A stretch of DNA of 53,132 bases from DASZBX01 sp035943635 (GCA_035943635.1 DASZBX010000144.1:1-53132), one strand, 5' to 3'. Numbered from the stretch's first letter, positions 18,146 through 27,619 are shown. Made by a program: numbers and translations. The notes: generated from the sequence alone by a model not told the origin.

Positions 18146-18685
18146 CGCGGCCTCCCCTCGCGCGCGGCTTAGCCTGCGCTCAAGTCCTCTTCCCGTCGGC
18201 CGTCGCCGCCACACATCAGACTCCGACTAATCAAAACCTCAGGTGGAAGATGGTCTTGAGTGAAGTCGGGGCACGCCTTAGACAGAATCCTGTCGACGCG
18301 GGCTACGCGGCATAGATCAGTATTCTTACTCTACTGGGACTCTGGGGTCGGCTGGCGTCGATGGGGCGGGAGTGCCGTGGCGGGTGCTGCCCGGTCGGCC
18401 ACTTCCCGCCGCGCGGATTCGATCATGGCAAACAAAGGGGCATGCTCGGCACTCCGAGACGCCGCGCTCGCATTCAGGTGCACCCATTTAGGCGAATTTT
18501 GGGAGAAACTTTCCGCTGCTCACAGCGCTGGAGAACCCCTGGTTTCTCCCCTGGTTCAGTCTCAGAATTTGGCGTTGAGGCGCGGCGAGCCTACCCGTAG
18601 GCCTACTATTGGCCCGAGTAGCCGCAGCCCTTTCCGGACGTCGAAAGGGTACCCACCGGAGTGGGATTAGAAGGAGACTGACACC
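18146..18685 (+). promoter_or_regulatory. Long divergent control region with overlapping palindromes upstream of fxsA
   Basis: 540 bases without a convincing gene; the open frames here have poor codon bias. CCTACCCGTAGG (18590-18601) overlaps the perfect palindrome GTAGGCCTAC (18597-18606), about 80 bases before fxsA, a likely regulator site. AAGGAG at 18671-18676 is the fxsA ribosome-binding site. A 5' leader of the fxsA mRNA is likely. AT-rich stretches around 18225-18260 and 18310-18340 may hold promoters. Confidence 0.5.
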
Positions 18686-18865
18686 ATGGGAAATGCAATG
18701 CGTATTAAGGTTGATATTCTTTCCGGTGTGTCCGACATGAGGTTCACCTCGCTGGACCGGCTGGCCCGCGAGGCGGACGGGGCCGTCGGCGACAGCCTCC
18801 GTCAGGTGCTGCCGGCCGACGCGAGCGGCCGGGTCGGCGTGGCCGCCTTCGGCTCCTGCATTTAG
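18686..18865 (+). CDS. fxsA: FxSxx-COOH RiPP precursor peptide FxsA
   Basis: 59 residues from ATG 18686, 9 bases after AAGGAG. The C-terminus is FGSCI, which fits the F-x-S-x-x-COOH rule that defines the family. The leader MGNAMRIKVDILSG... contains a conserved-looking LDRLAREADG segment, probably the recognition region for FxsB. In related radical SAM systems the terminal Phe is crosslinked to a nearby residue to form a small cyclophane. The Cys between Ser and Ile could allow a further modification. It is followed after 37 bases by fxsB. Confidence 0.9.
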   Translation: MGNAMRIKVDILSGVSDMRFTSLDRLAREADGAVGDSLRQVLPADASGRVGVAAFGSCI

Positions 18866-18902
18866 GGTCGCGAGTTACCGATCTCCCGCCTCAGTCATCC
18901 CG

Positions 18903-21323
18903 ATGGACCATGGATCGCTCCCTTTCCGCCAGTTTGTGATCAAAGTTCACAGCCGGTGTGATCTGGCGTGCAATCACTGCTATGTGTATGAACACGCTGA
19001 CCAATCCTGGCGCGGCCGTCCTCGGGACATCTCTCCCGAGACGGTCGTCCAGCTTGGCCGGCGCATCGCCGAGCATGCTGCGAGCCACGCGTTACCCGAG
19101 GTCAGGATCGTCCTACATGGGGGAGAACCGCTCCTGCTCGGGGCGGCCAGAACACGGGAGACCCTCAAGGCCCTGGATGCCGCTATCTCACCCGTCACCC
19201 GTTTAGATCTGCGCATTCACACAAACGGAGTACTGCTCAGCGAGGCCTACTGCGACTTGTTCGCCGAGTACTCCGTCAAAGTGGGCGTGTCGCTGGACGG
19301 AAACCGGGCGGCCAATGATCGACATCGGCTCTACCGGGACGGGCGCAGCAGCTACCACAAAGTGGTTGCCGCCCTGGAACTACTGCGGCGGCCGGAATAC
19401 CGCGACCTCTATAGCGGGATCCTTTGCACCGTCGACATCGCGAACGACCCGATCGCGGTGTACCAGGCGCTCCTCGAACAAAAGCCACCCCGGATCGACC
19501 TGCTTTTGCCACATGCCACCTGGAAAGAGCAGCCGCCGGGATTGAGCGCCACGCGCGACGTGACGGACCCGACCCGGGCGGGCGGCGAATACGCGCAGTG
19601 GCTCACTGCCGTGTTCGACGAATGGGACGCGGACCGGCGCCCCATGCCGATCCGCATGTTCGAGTCCGTACTCGCTGCGCTGTACGGCCGGCCCAGCACG
19701 ACCGAGGCGCTCGGACTCGATCCGGTAGATCTGCTCGTCATCGAGACGGACGGAACGCTGGAGCAGGTCGACTCCCTGAAGACGACCTACGACGGCGCCG
19801 CGGCCACCGGGCTCGACGTCTGGCGGCACAGCCTCGACGAGGCCGCCGCAGTGACCGGGATCGCCGTGCGCCAGCAGGGAATCGACGGGGTCTGCGCCAC
19901 GTGCCGCGCCTGCCCGGTCGTCCAGATCTGCGGCGGCGGACTCTATCCGCACCGCTATGATCCCGGCGCGGATTTCGACAATCCGTCAGTCTACTGTTCG
20001 GACTTGAGAGCCACGATCGACCACATCCTGCGGGCCGAATCCGCGCAGGGCCGAGGGGTCCCGGATGCCCCGGCTCAGGAGCCTGTCAACGACCGGCACG
20101 GCTTGTCCGAGGAGGAGTTCGCCCGTCTCGCGGCCGGATTCGGAGACACCGCCGCGATGGAGCAACTCGTCCAAACCCAGGCTTCGATCCAGCGCGACCT
20201 GCTGGCCATGGTCGGCCGCAGGGGGCCCCAGTACGATCAGCACTTCACCGATGCGTGGGATCTGCTCGCCTCTCTCGACAACTCGACGCCCGCCGCGGTG
20301 GCTTCAGCTTTGGAGCACCCATACACCAGGGTATGGGCGGTGAAGCTGCTGACGGACATCGGCCGGGGACAAACCGAGGACGCCGACCTGCGCCACCTGG
20401 AGGCGATTGCGGCAAGCGCGCAGACACGTACGCGAAGGCTCCGTCGAGTCGCAGTCCCGGTCCGCGGCGGTACGGCGCCGTTGCCGGGCTTCGGCTCCCT
20501 TGCGGCCGGGACCGGCGAGCGGGTCTGGATCGAGGCCGGTGCGGGCCGGCAACCAGCCCTCGCGCAACCTCTCCGCCGCCTGACCGCCGACGGACTGACC
20601 GTCTTCCTGGAGGATACGGATCCGTATCGCGATTGCCACGGCTACCTGGCAGAAAGACAGACCTCTGCGGAAGTGGATGAGTGGCAGCGGACATTCGCGG
20701 CGGCCGTCGACTACCTTCAGGCGCATCTCCCGGCATATCTGCCAGGACTGCGTGCCGGGTTGCGTGCGATCGCGCCGATGCGGCGGGCCAAGGACGGCAC
20801 CCATCGCAGCGCCGCGGCCAGGCAGGCCTTCGGGGCAGTCGGCATTGCGCTGCCGGCCGATCCGGCGCTGCTCGGACTACTTCTGATCCATGAATTCCAG
20901 CATGTCAAGCTAGGCGCGTTGCTTGACATGTACGAGCTCTACGACGTCTCCGATACAGAGCCGCGGCACTATGCGCCCTGGCGCCCGGACCCGCGTCCCT
21001 TCGAAGGACTCCTGCAAGGCACCTATGCGCACATCGCAGTGGTCGACTTTTGGCGGGTGCGCCGGACCCTGGTGACCGGAGAGGCCCGCGAGGCGGCCCA
21101 AGAACAGTTCGCGCGCTGGCGCATGCATACCGCCGAGGCGGTCACCCAGTTGCTGGCCGCGGGCTCGCTCACCGGATTGGGCGAGCAATTCGTGCGCGCC
21201 ATGGGCCAGACAGTCGAACCCTGGCTCGCCGAGCAGGTCGACGCGCGGGTTCAGGACGCCGCGCATCGCTCGGCTCAAAAGCACCGTGCGGACTTCATGG
21301 AGCGCCTGTGTTCGGCGCAGTGA
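18903..21323 (+). CDS. fxsB: FxsB: radical SAM/SPASM peptide-modifying enzyme fused to HEXXH domain
   Basis: 806 residues. The radical SAM cluster motif CDLACNHC gives C19, C23 and C26, followed by HGGEPLL and SLDG. A SPASM-like cysteine set (about residues 324-364) includes GVCATCRACPVVQICGGG and a final YC. The C-terminal half (about 400-800) is the HEXXH region, with IHEFQH near residue 662. It probably installs a C-C crosslink in FxsA; the HEXXH part may be a metalloprotease or a second modifying domain. Codons 64 and 101 are TTA (19092 and 19203), rare in this GC-rich coding sequence and an indication of bldA-type control. ATG 18903 has a weak ribosome site. The stop overlaps the next gene (GTGA). 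Confidence 0.93.
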   Translation: MDHGSLPFRQFVIKVHSRCDLACNHCYVYEHADQSWRGRPRDISPETVVQLGRRIAEHAASHALPEVRIVLHGGEPLLLGAARTRETLKALDAAISPVTRLDLRIHTNGVLLSEAYCDLFAEYSVKVGVSLDGNRAANDRHRLYRDGRSSYHKVVAALELLRRPEYRDLYSGILCTVDIANDPIAVYQALLEQKPPRIDLLLPHATWKEQPPGLSATRDVTDPTRAGGEYAQWLTAVFDEWDADRRPMPIRMFESVLAALYGRPSTTEALGLDPVDLLVIETDGTLEQVDSLKTTYDGAAATGLDVWRHSLDEAAAVTGIAVRQQGIDGVCATCRACPVVQICGGGLYPHRYDPGADFDNPSVYCSDLRATIDHILRAESAQGRGVPDAPAQEPVNDRHGLSEEEFARLAAGFGDTAAMEQLVQTQASIQRDLLAMVGRRGPQYDQHFTDAWDLLASLDNSTPAAVASALEHPYTRVWAVKLLTDIGRGQTEDADLRHLEAIAASAQTRTRRLRRVAVPVRGGTAPLPGFGSLAAGTGERVWIEAGAGRQPALAQPLRRLTADGLTVFLEDTDPYRDCHGYLAERQTSAEVDEWQRTFAAAVDYLQAHLPAYLPGLRAGLRAIAPMRRAKDGTHRSAAARQAFGAVGIALPADPALLGLLLIHEFQHVKLGALLDMYELYDVSDTEPRHYAPWRPDPRPFEGLLQGTYAHIAVVDFWRVRRTLVTGEAREAAQEQFARWRMHTAEAVTQLLAAGSLTGLGEQFVRAMGQTVEPWLAEQVDARVQDAAHRSAQKHRADFMERLCSAQ

Positions 21324-22261
21324 ACCAGACGATGACAACCCGCAGCGCCCTGAAGGCGATGTTGCGGGAACTCGGTCTCGGCGAGGGTATGACAGTCCTC
21401 GTGCACACCTCGCTGCGGGCGCTTGGCCTCAACCGTTCTTACGGAGCCGCACGGCTGCACGGGGCGCTGGTGGACGTGCTCGGCCGGGCTGGGACGATCG
21501 TGGTGCCGACCCAGACTGCGTGGAACTCCACCACGTCCCCCATCCACCTGCGCACCACGGCCGGGATGTCGGCTGAGGACAAGCGTACCTACCTGGCCTG
21601 TCTTGAGGCCTTCGACCCTCAGAAGACTAAGAGTTCTGGTATGGGCGCCTACGCCGAGTACGTTCGTACACTGCGTTCCGCGGTCCGAAGCGCCCATCCG
21701 CAGACCTCCTTCGCGGCCGTCGGCGGGCGAGCGGCGGAGTTGATGGCCGAGCACGGCCTCGAGTGCCACCTGGGACCGAGTTCGCCGATGGGCGCCCTGT
21801 ACCGCGCAGGCGCCCGATCGGCGCTGCTGGGCGTCGGCTACGACGCATGCACCACATTCCACTACGGCGAATATCTGGTGGGGAACCGCCCGATGCAGCG
21901 GTACCAGTGCCGCATCGCCGGTACTCCGGGAGACGACTGGACCTCTTTCACCGACATCGAGCTCAGCGCGCGCGATTTCCCCCAGATCGGCGCAGAATTC
22001 GAACTTACCGGCGCGGTGCGCACAGTGGAGGCAGGCACGCACGTTCCGGCCCGCGCCATGGCGTTCGACGTGCGGACCGCGGCGCACTTCGCGCGTCGGT
22101 GGATGGAAGCGCCCGGGCCGGGTGAGGCGTTTCGCGCAGGTGGCGGGGGATTGTCTATCAATAACAGCACTCTTAGTATGGAGGCAGGTGTCGACGAGGA
22201 GGGGAGTCCATGCTCAGCGGCCATGAGCCGACCACCGAGCCGGATCCTTACTTCTTCCTGA
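21320..22261 (+). CDS. AAC(3)-family N-acetyltransferase of the Fxs locus
   Basis: 313 residues from a GTG overlapping the fxsB stop; ATG 21332 is an alternative. The antibiotic acetyltransferase AAC(3) fold is shown by VLVHTSLRALG near residue 26, GTIVVPTQT, a substrate-binding SSPMGALYRAGA, and the active-site-type segment CTTFHYGEYLVGN. Relatives acetylate the 3-amino group of aminoglycosides with acetyl-CoA. Here the tight coupling suggests a peptide amine or small signal as substrate. The C-terminal ~30 residues run 52 bases into fxsC and may not be conserved. An aminoglycoside role cannot be excluded. Confidence 0.88.
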   Translation: MNQTMTTRSALKAMLRELGLGEGMTVLVHTSLRALGLNRSYGAARLHGALVDVLGRAGTIVVPTQTAWNSTTSPIHLRTTAGMSAEDKRTYLACLEAFDPQKTKSSGMGAYAEYVRTLRSAVRSAHPQTSFAAVGGRAAELMAEHGLECHLGPSSPMGALYRAGARSALLGVGYDACTTFHYGEYLVGNRPMQRYQCRIAGTPGDDWTSFTDIELSARDFPQIGAEFELTGAVRTVEAGTHVPARAMAFDVRTAAHFARRWMEAPGPGEAFRAGGGGLSINNSTLSMEAGVDEEGSPCSAAMSRPPSRILTSS

Positions 22262-23580
22262 GCTACGCCCACAGCCACGGCCTGACCTCCGCCGACGACT
22301 TCCGGGGCGACCGGCTCGTCAAAAGGTTCCATGACGACCTGCGAGAGCACGTGCAGTACGCGGCCCACGGCACCGGCGGCACCATCGCCAGCGCGGTGGA
22401 CCTGGAGATCCCGATCGGCGGGCACTGGCCCGAACGGATATCCAAGGGCCTGGCCCGCTGCCGCAGTTTCGTCGCGCTCTACAGCACCACGTACTTCAGC
22501 AGCGAACACTGCGGGAAAGAGTGGAAGACCTTCGCCAACCGGCTCGTCTCGGACCACGCCATGCACGGGCGGCGGCCCGAGGCGATCATCCCGGTGTTGT
22601 GGCAGCCGATCCGGGACGACCAACTGCCGAAGTGTGCCAGTCCCCTGCAGTACTCCAGGATCGACCTGACCCCCACCTATCGTGACAAGGGGTTGAACTA
22701 CCTGCTGCGGCACATGCTCGAATACCGGGACGAGTACGAGGAGGCGGTCACCCACCTGGCCGCCCAGATCGTCTTCGTCGCAGAGAACGGCTATCCGACC
22801 GCGATCCCGCACTCGTTCGACTACCGGGACATGGAGGACGCCTTCCAGCAAGTCGGGGATCCGACCGTGCCGCGCCCGCGGATGCGCATAGTGATCGCCG
22901 CACCCTGCGAATCCGACCTCCCCCGGGACTGCGCCGCCGAGATGTACGGGCGCAAGCCGCTGCACTGGCGGCCCTTTCTGCCGGAGTTCCCCGGGGAGAT
23001 CGCCATCACCGCCCAGCGCCTGGCCGAGTCGATGGACTTCCAGGCCTTCGTCGAAGCGCTCGAACACAGTTCGGAACTGAGCGCCGACACCGAGCCCTCG
23101 GCGCCGACCATCCTCATCGTGGACCCCTGGGCGGCGCAGGTGCCGGCCCTGCAAGAGCGGCTGAGCACGTTCGACCGCAACTCCCGGCACAAGCTGTGGA
23201 TACGTCCGGTGATCGTGTGGAACCGGGACCATCCGGCCAGCACGCGCAACGAAGGCGACCTGGAGCGCGAGCTCTTCACCACCCTGCCGCTGTGCCGGAA
23301 ACGCTATCGGCCGGACTCCCCGCAGGTGCTCGACGGGCTCCAGACGGTGCAGGACTTCATCCGCGAGCTGCCGACCGTCATCCGCACGGCAGAGCGGCTG
23401 TATTTCTCGGAGGTCGCCCGCAGCCGCCCGGATGCGCCCGAGGAGTTGCCACCGCGGCCCCGCTTCAAGGGACCGGGCCCCGGCCTCGGGTCCGGTGGCC
23501 TGGCGGTCCGCCGCGACATGCCGGACCCTCCCGACGGCGAATCGGACCAGGGCTTCGATGACGACAGGGAGCAGCGATGA
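22210..23580 (+). CDS. fxsC: FxsC: TIR-like domain protein
   Basis: 456 residues from ATG 22210 after GAGGAGGGGAG. The N-terminal ~190 residues are a TIR-like fold starting DPYFFLSYAHSHG, with GLARCRSFVALYSTTYFSS and CGKEWKTFANRL. A second, FxsC-specific region follows (about 220-400), containing ILIVDPWAAQVPALQERL. The last ~40 residues are a disordered Pro/Gly tail. TIR domains signal or cleave NAD+ in immunity. The predicted catalytic Glu is not clearly placed, so enzymatic activity is uncertain. It overlaps the acetyltransferase gene by 52 bases and fxsT by ATGA. Confidence 0.92.
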   Translation: MLSGHEPTTEPDPYFFLSYAHSHGLTSADDFRGDRLVKRFHDDLREHVQYAAHGTGGTIASAVDLEIPIGGHWPERISKGLARCRSFVALYSTTYFSSEHCGKEWKTFANRLVSDHAMHGRRPEAIIPVLWQPIRDDQLPKCASPLQYSRIDLTPTYRDKGLNYLLRHMLEYRDEYEEAVTHLAAQIVFVAENGYPTAIPHSFDYRDMEDAFQQVGDPTVPRPRMRIVIAAPCESDLPRDCAAEMYGRKPLHWRPFLPEFPGEIAITAQRLAESMDFQAFVEALEHSSELSADTEPSAPTILIVDPWAAQVPALQERLSTFDRNSRHKLWIRPVIVWNRDHPASTRNEGDLERELFTTLPLCRKRYRPDSPQVLDGLQTVQDFIRELPTVIRTAERLYFSEVARSRPDAPEELPPRPRFKGPGPGLGSGGLAVRRDMPDPPDGESDQGFDDDREQR

Positions 23581-26500
23581 CCGCAGGGCGTGACGGGAAG
23601 GTAGTCACCTTCTACTCGTACAAGGGCGGGACCGGTCGCACCATGGCCCTGGCCAACGTCGCCTGGATCCTGGCCAGCAGCGGAAAACGGGTGCTGGCCG
23701 TGGACTGGGACCTGGAATCCCCGGGCCTGCACCGCTTCTTCCACCCGTTCCTCGACCTGGAGGTGGTCTCGGACACCCCGGGTGTGATAGACCTGATCCG
23801 CAACTACCAGTGGGCTGCGACCCGCACCCATCGCGGCCGGGCGCCCGACTGGTACCGGGAGTTCGCCGACGTTTCGCAGAACACGGTCTCGATCGAGTGG
23901 GACTTCCAGGGCGACGGCGTCCTGCACTTCATGCCGGCCGGGCGGCAGAACTCCGACTATTCGGCCACCCTCGCCGCGGTCAACTGGGACGAGTTCTACG
24001 AGAAGTTCAGCGGCGGCCTGTTCTTCGACGCGATGCGCGAGCAGCTCCAGCGCGACTACGACTACATCCTGATCGACAGCCGCACCGGGCTCAGCGACGT
24101 GGCCCAGATCTGCACCCTGCAGCTGCCGGACGTCCTGGTCGCCCTGTTCACCCTCAGCGACCAGGGCATCGACGGCGTCTCCATGATCACCCAGCAGGTC
24201 AACGGCCAGTACGCCCAGCGCGGAATCAGGATCCTGCCCGTCCCGACCCGGCTCGACGAGGCGGAGAAGGACAAGGCGGACAACGGCCGCGCCTACGCCC
24301 GCCGCCGGTTCTCCGGACTGCCGCAGAGCATGGACGACGCCCAGCGCATCCGCTACTGGGGCGACGTCGAACTTCCCTACCGCGCCTTCTACGCATACGA
24401 AGAAACCCTCGCGGTCTTCGGCGACCGGCCCGACGCCGGCCCCTCCTCGCTGCTGTCCGCCATGGAGCGGCTGGCCCGGTACATCGCCCAGGATCCGCAG
24501 GTGGCCGCCCCGGTTCTGGCCGAGGGCGAGCGGTTGCGGGTGGTCGGAGCGTTCACCCGGCGCCGCGCGACGCATCCCGGCGACCTCGTGCTCGGCTACG
24601 TGCCGGAGAACCGGATGTGGGCCGACTGGATCACCACACTGCTCGAACAGCACGGGGTGCGCACGATCCAATACGACGTGGAGAGGCCATCCGACGGGCC
24701 GGACACCGTGCCGGTACTGGCCCAGAACCGGACCGTGGCCATCCTGTCCCCGGCCTTCAGCCGCTCACGGCTGGCGATGGCCTTCGCCCAGGCGGTCGCG
24801 GACACCGATCCCTCGCGCAGCCGCGGCCAGCTGACCGCGGTCTACGTGGCGGAGATGCGGCAACTCGACCCGTTCGTCGGCCGCTCGGCGGTGGACCTGA
24901 CCGGTATGGGCGAGCATTCTGCCGTGGAGGCCGTGCTGCGCGTCCTGGACCTGGCCGGCGCCGAGCCGACCGGCGAGGGATCCGCGGCCGGGCCGCGCTA
25001 TCCCGGCTCGCAGCCGAGGATCTGGAACGTCGGCCCGCGCAACGCGACGTTCACCGGGCGCAACTCGGTCTTGGAGAGCCTACGCAACCAGCTGATGTCC
25101 GAGGGCGCCGCAGTGGTGCTGCCGGTCGCGCTGCACGGACTCGGCGGGGTCGGGAAAACCCAGGTGGCGCTGGAATACGCGCACCGGTTCAAGGCGGACT
25201 ACGACCTCGTGTGGTGGATCAACGCGGAGGTGTCCGGATTCATCAACGAGTCACTGGCCGACCTCGCCGGGCGGCTCGGCGTACGAGTCGGCGAGAGCCT
25301 GCCGGACGCCGCGCGGGACGCCTTGGAGATCCTGCGTCTCGGGCGCGCGCCCTACCAGCGTTGGCTGCTCGTCTACGACAACGCCCAGGACCCGGAAGAC
25401 CTGCGCGACTACATCCCCGCAGGTCCCGGCCACGTACTGATAACTTCACGTAATCAGTCCTGGTCACAGGTGGCCGAGGCGCTAGAAGTGGACGTCTTCA
25501 CCCGGGACGAGAGCATCGAGCACCTGTCCAAGCGGCTGCCCACGCTGCCGGTCGAGGAGGCCGACCGGCTGGCCACCCGGCTGGACAACCTGCCCCTGGC
25601 CGTGGAAGTGGCCGCGGCCTGGCTGGTCGAGACCGGTACCCCGGTCGGGGACTACCTGGCCGAGCTGGAGGCCAGCAGCACCAGAATGTTGTCCATGAGC
25701 CGGCCGTCCGGCTATTCGCAGACCCTGGAGGCCACCTGGCAGCTCTCGCTGGACCGGTTGGCCGCGCGCACCTCGGCCGGGGTCCGCCTGCTGGAACTGT
25801 GCGCCTTCATGGCCCCGTCGATCTCGGTGGATCTGGTCTATGAGCAGCAGACCCTTGAGGCGCTCACCCCGTTCGACCCGGCGCTGCGGGTGCCCGGCAT
25901 GCTGGGCCGGGTGATCCAGGAGATCAGCCGGCTGGCCCTGGCCAAGATCGATCTGCAGAACGGGGAGATCCAGATCCACCGGCTGATGCAGGACTTCCTG
26001 CGCAACCGGCTGACGGCCGACGAGCAGGAGCAACGGTTCCACCTGGTGCACCGCATCCTGGCCGGCGCCCGACCCACCCGCGGCGACGTCGACGACCCGC
26101 GAAATTGGCCACAGTACGCCTTGATCTGGCCGCACCTGGAGCCGTCGCTGGCCGCCGAATGCAGCGAGGATCCGGTGCGTACTCTGCTGATCGACTGGAT
26201 GCGTTTCCTGTGGAAGCGCAGCCAGCACGTCCAGGCGCTCGATCTGGGCCGCCGGCTCGACGAACAGTGGACGGCCTCGTTGGCCGCAGCCGCGGACGGG
26301 TGGGCGCCGTCGGACCAGGACATGCAGGTGCTGCGCCGCCAGCAGCTGTTCCTGCGCTTCCACATGGGCAACGTCTACCGTTCCCAGGGCGAGTTCGAAA
26401 AGGCCCGCGACCTGAACGAGAAGGTGCTGGCCGAACAGAGCGAGGAACTCGGGACGGACGATCTGCACACGCTGATGACCGCGGCGGGCCTGGCCGGCGA

Positions 26501-27536
26501 CCTGCGCGGCCTGGGCCACTACCAAGAAGCGCTCGAAATGGACGAGGAGACCTACAACCGGCTCAAGCTGCTGTTCGGCGAGGACCACGAACGTACCCTG
26601 ACCGCGGCGAGCAACCTCGCCGTGTCCTATCGGGTCAACGGAGAAAGCCGGAAGGCCCGCGAACGGGACTCGGACACGCTGGACCGCCGCAGGCAGGTGC
26701 TGGGATCGAAGCACCCGTATACCTTGCAGTCGAGCCTGGCGCTGGCCCGCGACTACCGCGAACTCGGCGACTATCAGCAGTCGTTGTCCGCACTCGAGGC
26801 CACCTACCGCGACTACCTGGAAGTCCTCGGCGCGGACTTCGTCGACACGCTTCGCACGGCCACCGCGCTGGCGATCTCGCTGCGGTACGTGGGCGAATAC
26901 GCCCGGGCCCGCACCCTGACCGAGGAGACCGCGACCCTGTTCAAGGCGGACTATGCCCCCGACCACCCCGACGCACTGGCCTGCCAGATCAACCTGGCCG
27001 CGGACCTCTCTGCCACCGGGGATTTCGACCAGTCCCTGATCGTCGCGAGGGATTCGCTGGCCCGCTACGAGAATCGGCTCGGCCCCGATCATCCTTACAC
27101 CAACGTGGCTCGCAACAACCTCGGTTTGTACCTTCTACGGGTAGGCCAGACCGAAGAAGCGCTCCAGGTCATGCAACGTACCTACGACAGCCTGAGCAGA
27201 ACGCTCGGCGCGGACAGCCAGTTCACCCTGGGCGCAGGAATCAACCTGGCGAACGCGCTGGCCGCCACCGGAGACGTGGACGGATCGGCGAAGCTGAACC
27301 GGAACGTGCAGCGATCGCTGGTGGAACGATCGGGGGAGGAGCACCCGATCACCCTGTCCTGCGCGCTGAACCTGGCCCTGGACCTGGCCGCCCAAGGACG
27401 CACCGACCAAGCCCGCGCCCTACGCGACCAGGCACTCCTGAAGCTCGCCTCCCGGCTAGGGGAGGGCCACCCGACCGTGGTGGCCGCCCGAGCCGGCGCG
27501 CGCCTGGACCGGGAATTGGTGCCGCAGCCGATTTAG
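23577..27536 (+). CDS. fxsT: FxsT: ParA-like ATPase, TIR-like, NB-ARC and TPR repeat protein
   Basis: 1319 residues, one of the largest genes here. The domain order is: a ParA/MinD-type ATPase (about 8-260; YSYKGGTGRTMALANVAW, a deviant Walker A), a TIR-like region (about 325-465; LVLGYVPENRMWADWI, RTVAILSPAFSRSRLA), an NB-ARC STAND NTPase (about 490-770; FTGRN, GLGGVGKTQVALEYAH, WLLVYDNAQDPEDL, NLPLAVEVAAAWL), then TPRs (about 910-1290) of the 42-residue NPHARTVE-like type. STAND proteins oligomerise on sensing a ligand. The TPRs are the likely sensor for the mature FxsA peptide or its partner. The last codons and the stop lie inside the hairpin at 27503-27611. Confidence 0.93.
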   Translation: MTAGRDGKVVTFYSYKGGTGRTMALANVAWILASSGKRVLAVDWDLESPGLHRFFHPFLDLEVVSDTPGVIDLIRNYQWAATRTHRGRAPDWYREFADVSQNTVSIEWDFQGDGVLHFMPAGRQNSDYSATLAAVNWDEFYEKFSGGLFFDAMREQLQRDYDYILIDSRTGLSDVAQICTLQLPDVLVALFTLSDQGIDGVSMITQQVNGQYAQRGIRILPVPTRLDEAEKDKADNGRAYARRRFSGLPQSMDDAQRIRYWGDVELPYRAFYAYEETLAVFGDRPDAGPSSLLSAMERLARYIAQDPQVAAPVLAEGERLRVVGAFTRRRATHPGDLVLGYVPENRMWADWITTLLEQHGVRTIQYDVERPSDGPDTVPVLAQNRTVAILSPAFSRSRLAMAFAQAVADTDPSRSRGQLTAVYVAEMRQLDPFVGRSAVDLTGMGEHSAVEAVLRVLDLAGAEPTGEGSAAGPRYPGSQPRIWNVGPRNATFTGRNSVLESLRNQLMSEGAAVVLPVALHGLGGVGKTQVALEYAHRFKADYDLVWWINAEVSGFINESLADLAGRLGVRVGESLPDAARDALEILRLGRAPYQRWLLVYDNAQDPEDLRDYIPAGPGHVLITSRNQSWSQVAEALEVDVFTRDESIEHLSKRLPTLPVEEADRLATRLDNLPLAVEVAAAWLVETGTPVGDYLAELEASSTRMLSMSRPSGYSQTLEATWQLSLDRLAARTSAGVRLLELCAFMAPSISVDLVYEQQTLEALTPFDPALRVPGMLGRVIQEISRLALAKIDLQNGEIQIHRLMQDFLRNRLTADEQEQRFHLVHRILAGARPTRGDVDDPRNWPQYALIWPHLEPSLAAECSEDPVRTLLIDWMRFLWKRSQHVQALDLGRRLDEQWTASLAAAADGWAPSDQDMQVLRRQQLFLRFHMGNVYRSQGEFEKARDLNEKVLAEQSEELGTDDLHTLMTAAGLAGDLRGLGHYQEALEMDEETYNRLKLLFGEDHERTLTAASNLAVSYRVNGESRKARERDSDTLDRRRQVLGSKHPYTLQSSLALARDYRELGDYQQSLSALEATYRDYLEVLGADFVDTLRTATALAISLRYVGEYARARTLTEETATLFKADYAPDHPDALACQINLAADLSATGDFDQSLIVARDSLARYENRLGPDHPYTNVARNNLGLYLLRVGQTEEALQVMQRTYDSLSRTLGADSQFTLGAGINLANALAATGDVDGSAKLNRNVQRSLVERSGEEHPITLSCALNLALDLAAQGRTDQARALRDQALLKLASRLGEGHPTVVAARAGARLDRELVPQPI

Positions 27537-27611
27537 TGCCGTAGCCGGGAACGTTCGCCCCTCTCCCGGCCCCGGCACCAAATCGGCTGCGGCACCAATT
27601 CCCGGTCCAGG
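27503..27611. terminator. Very long hairpin covering the fxsT stop codon
   Basis: A perfect 32-bp inverted repeat (27503-27534 with 27580-27611) encloses a second near-perfect stem (GTGCCG and GCCGGGA with TCCCGGC and CGGCAC), giving about 46 paired bases per arm. It covers the last 10 codons and the stop of fxsT and lies just downstream of the convergent hydrolase gene end (27620). It probably serves as a bidirectional terminator or an mRNA 3' stabiliser. A hairpin this long is unusual for a simple terminator. Confidence 0.75.
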
Positions 27612-27619
27612 AGATCCCC

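Noticed and set aside
18260..18670. 136-residue open frame upstream of fxsA
   Set aside because: Codon bias is poor and it would overlap the control region; a leader is more likely.
21320..22261. A plain aminoglycoside-resistance gene
   Set aside because: Its overlaps with fxsB and fxsC argue for a role in the Fxs operon, though the activity is not excluded.
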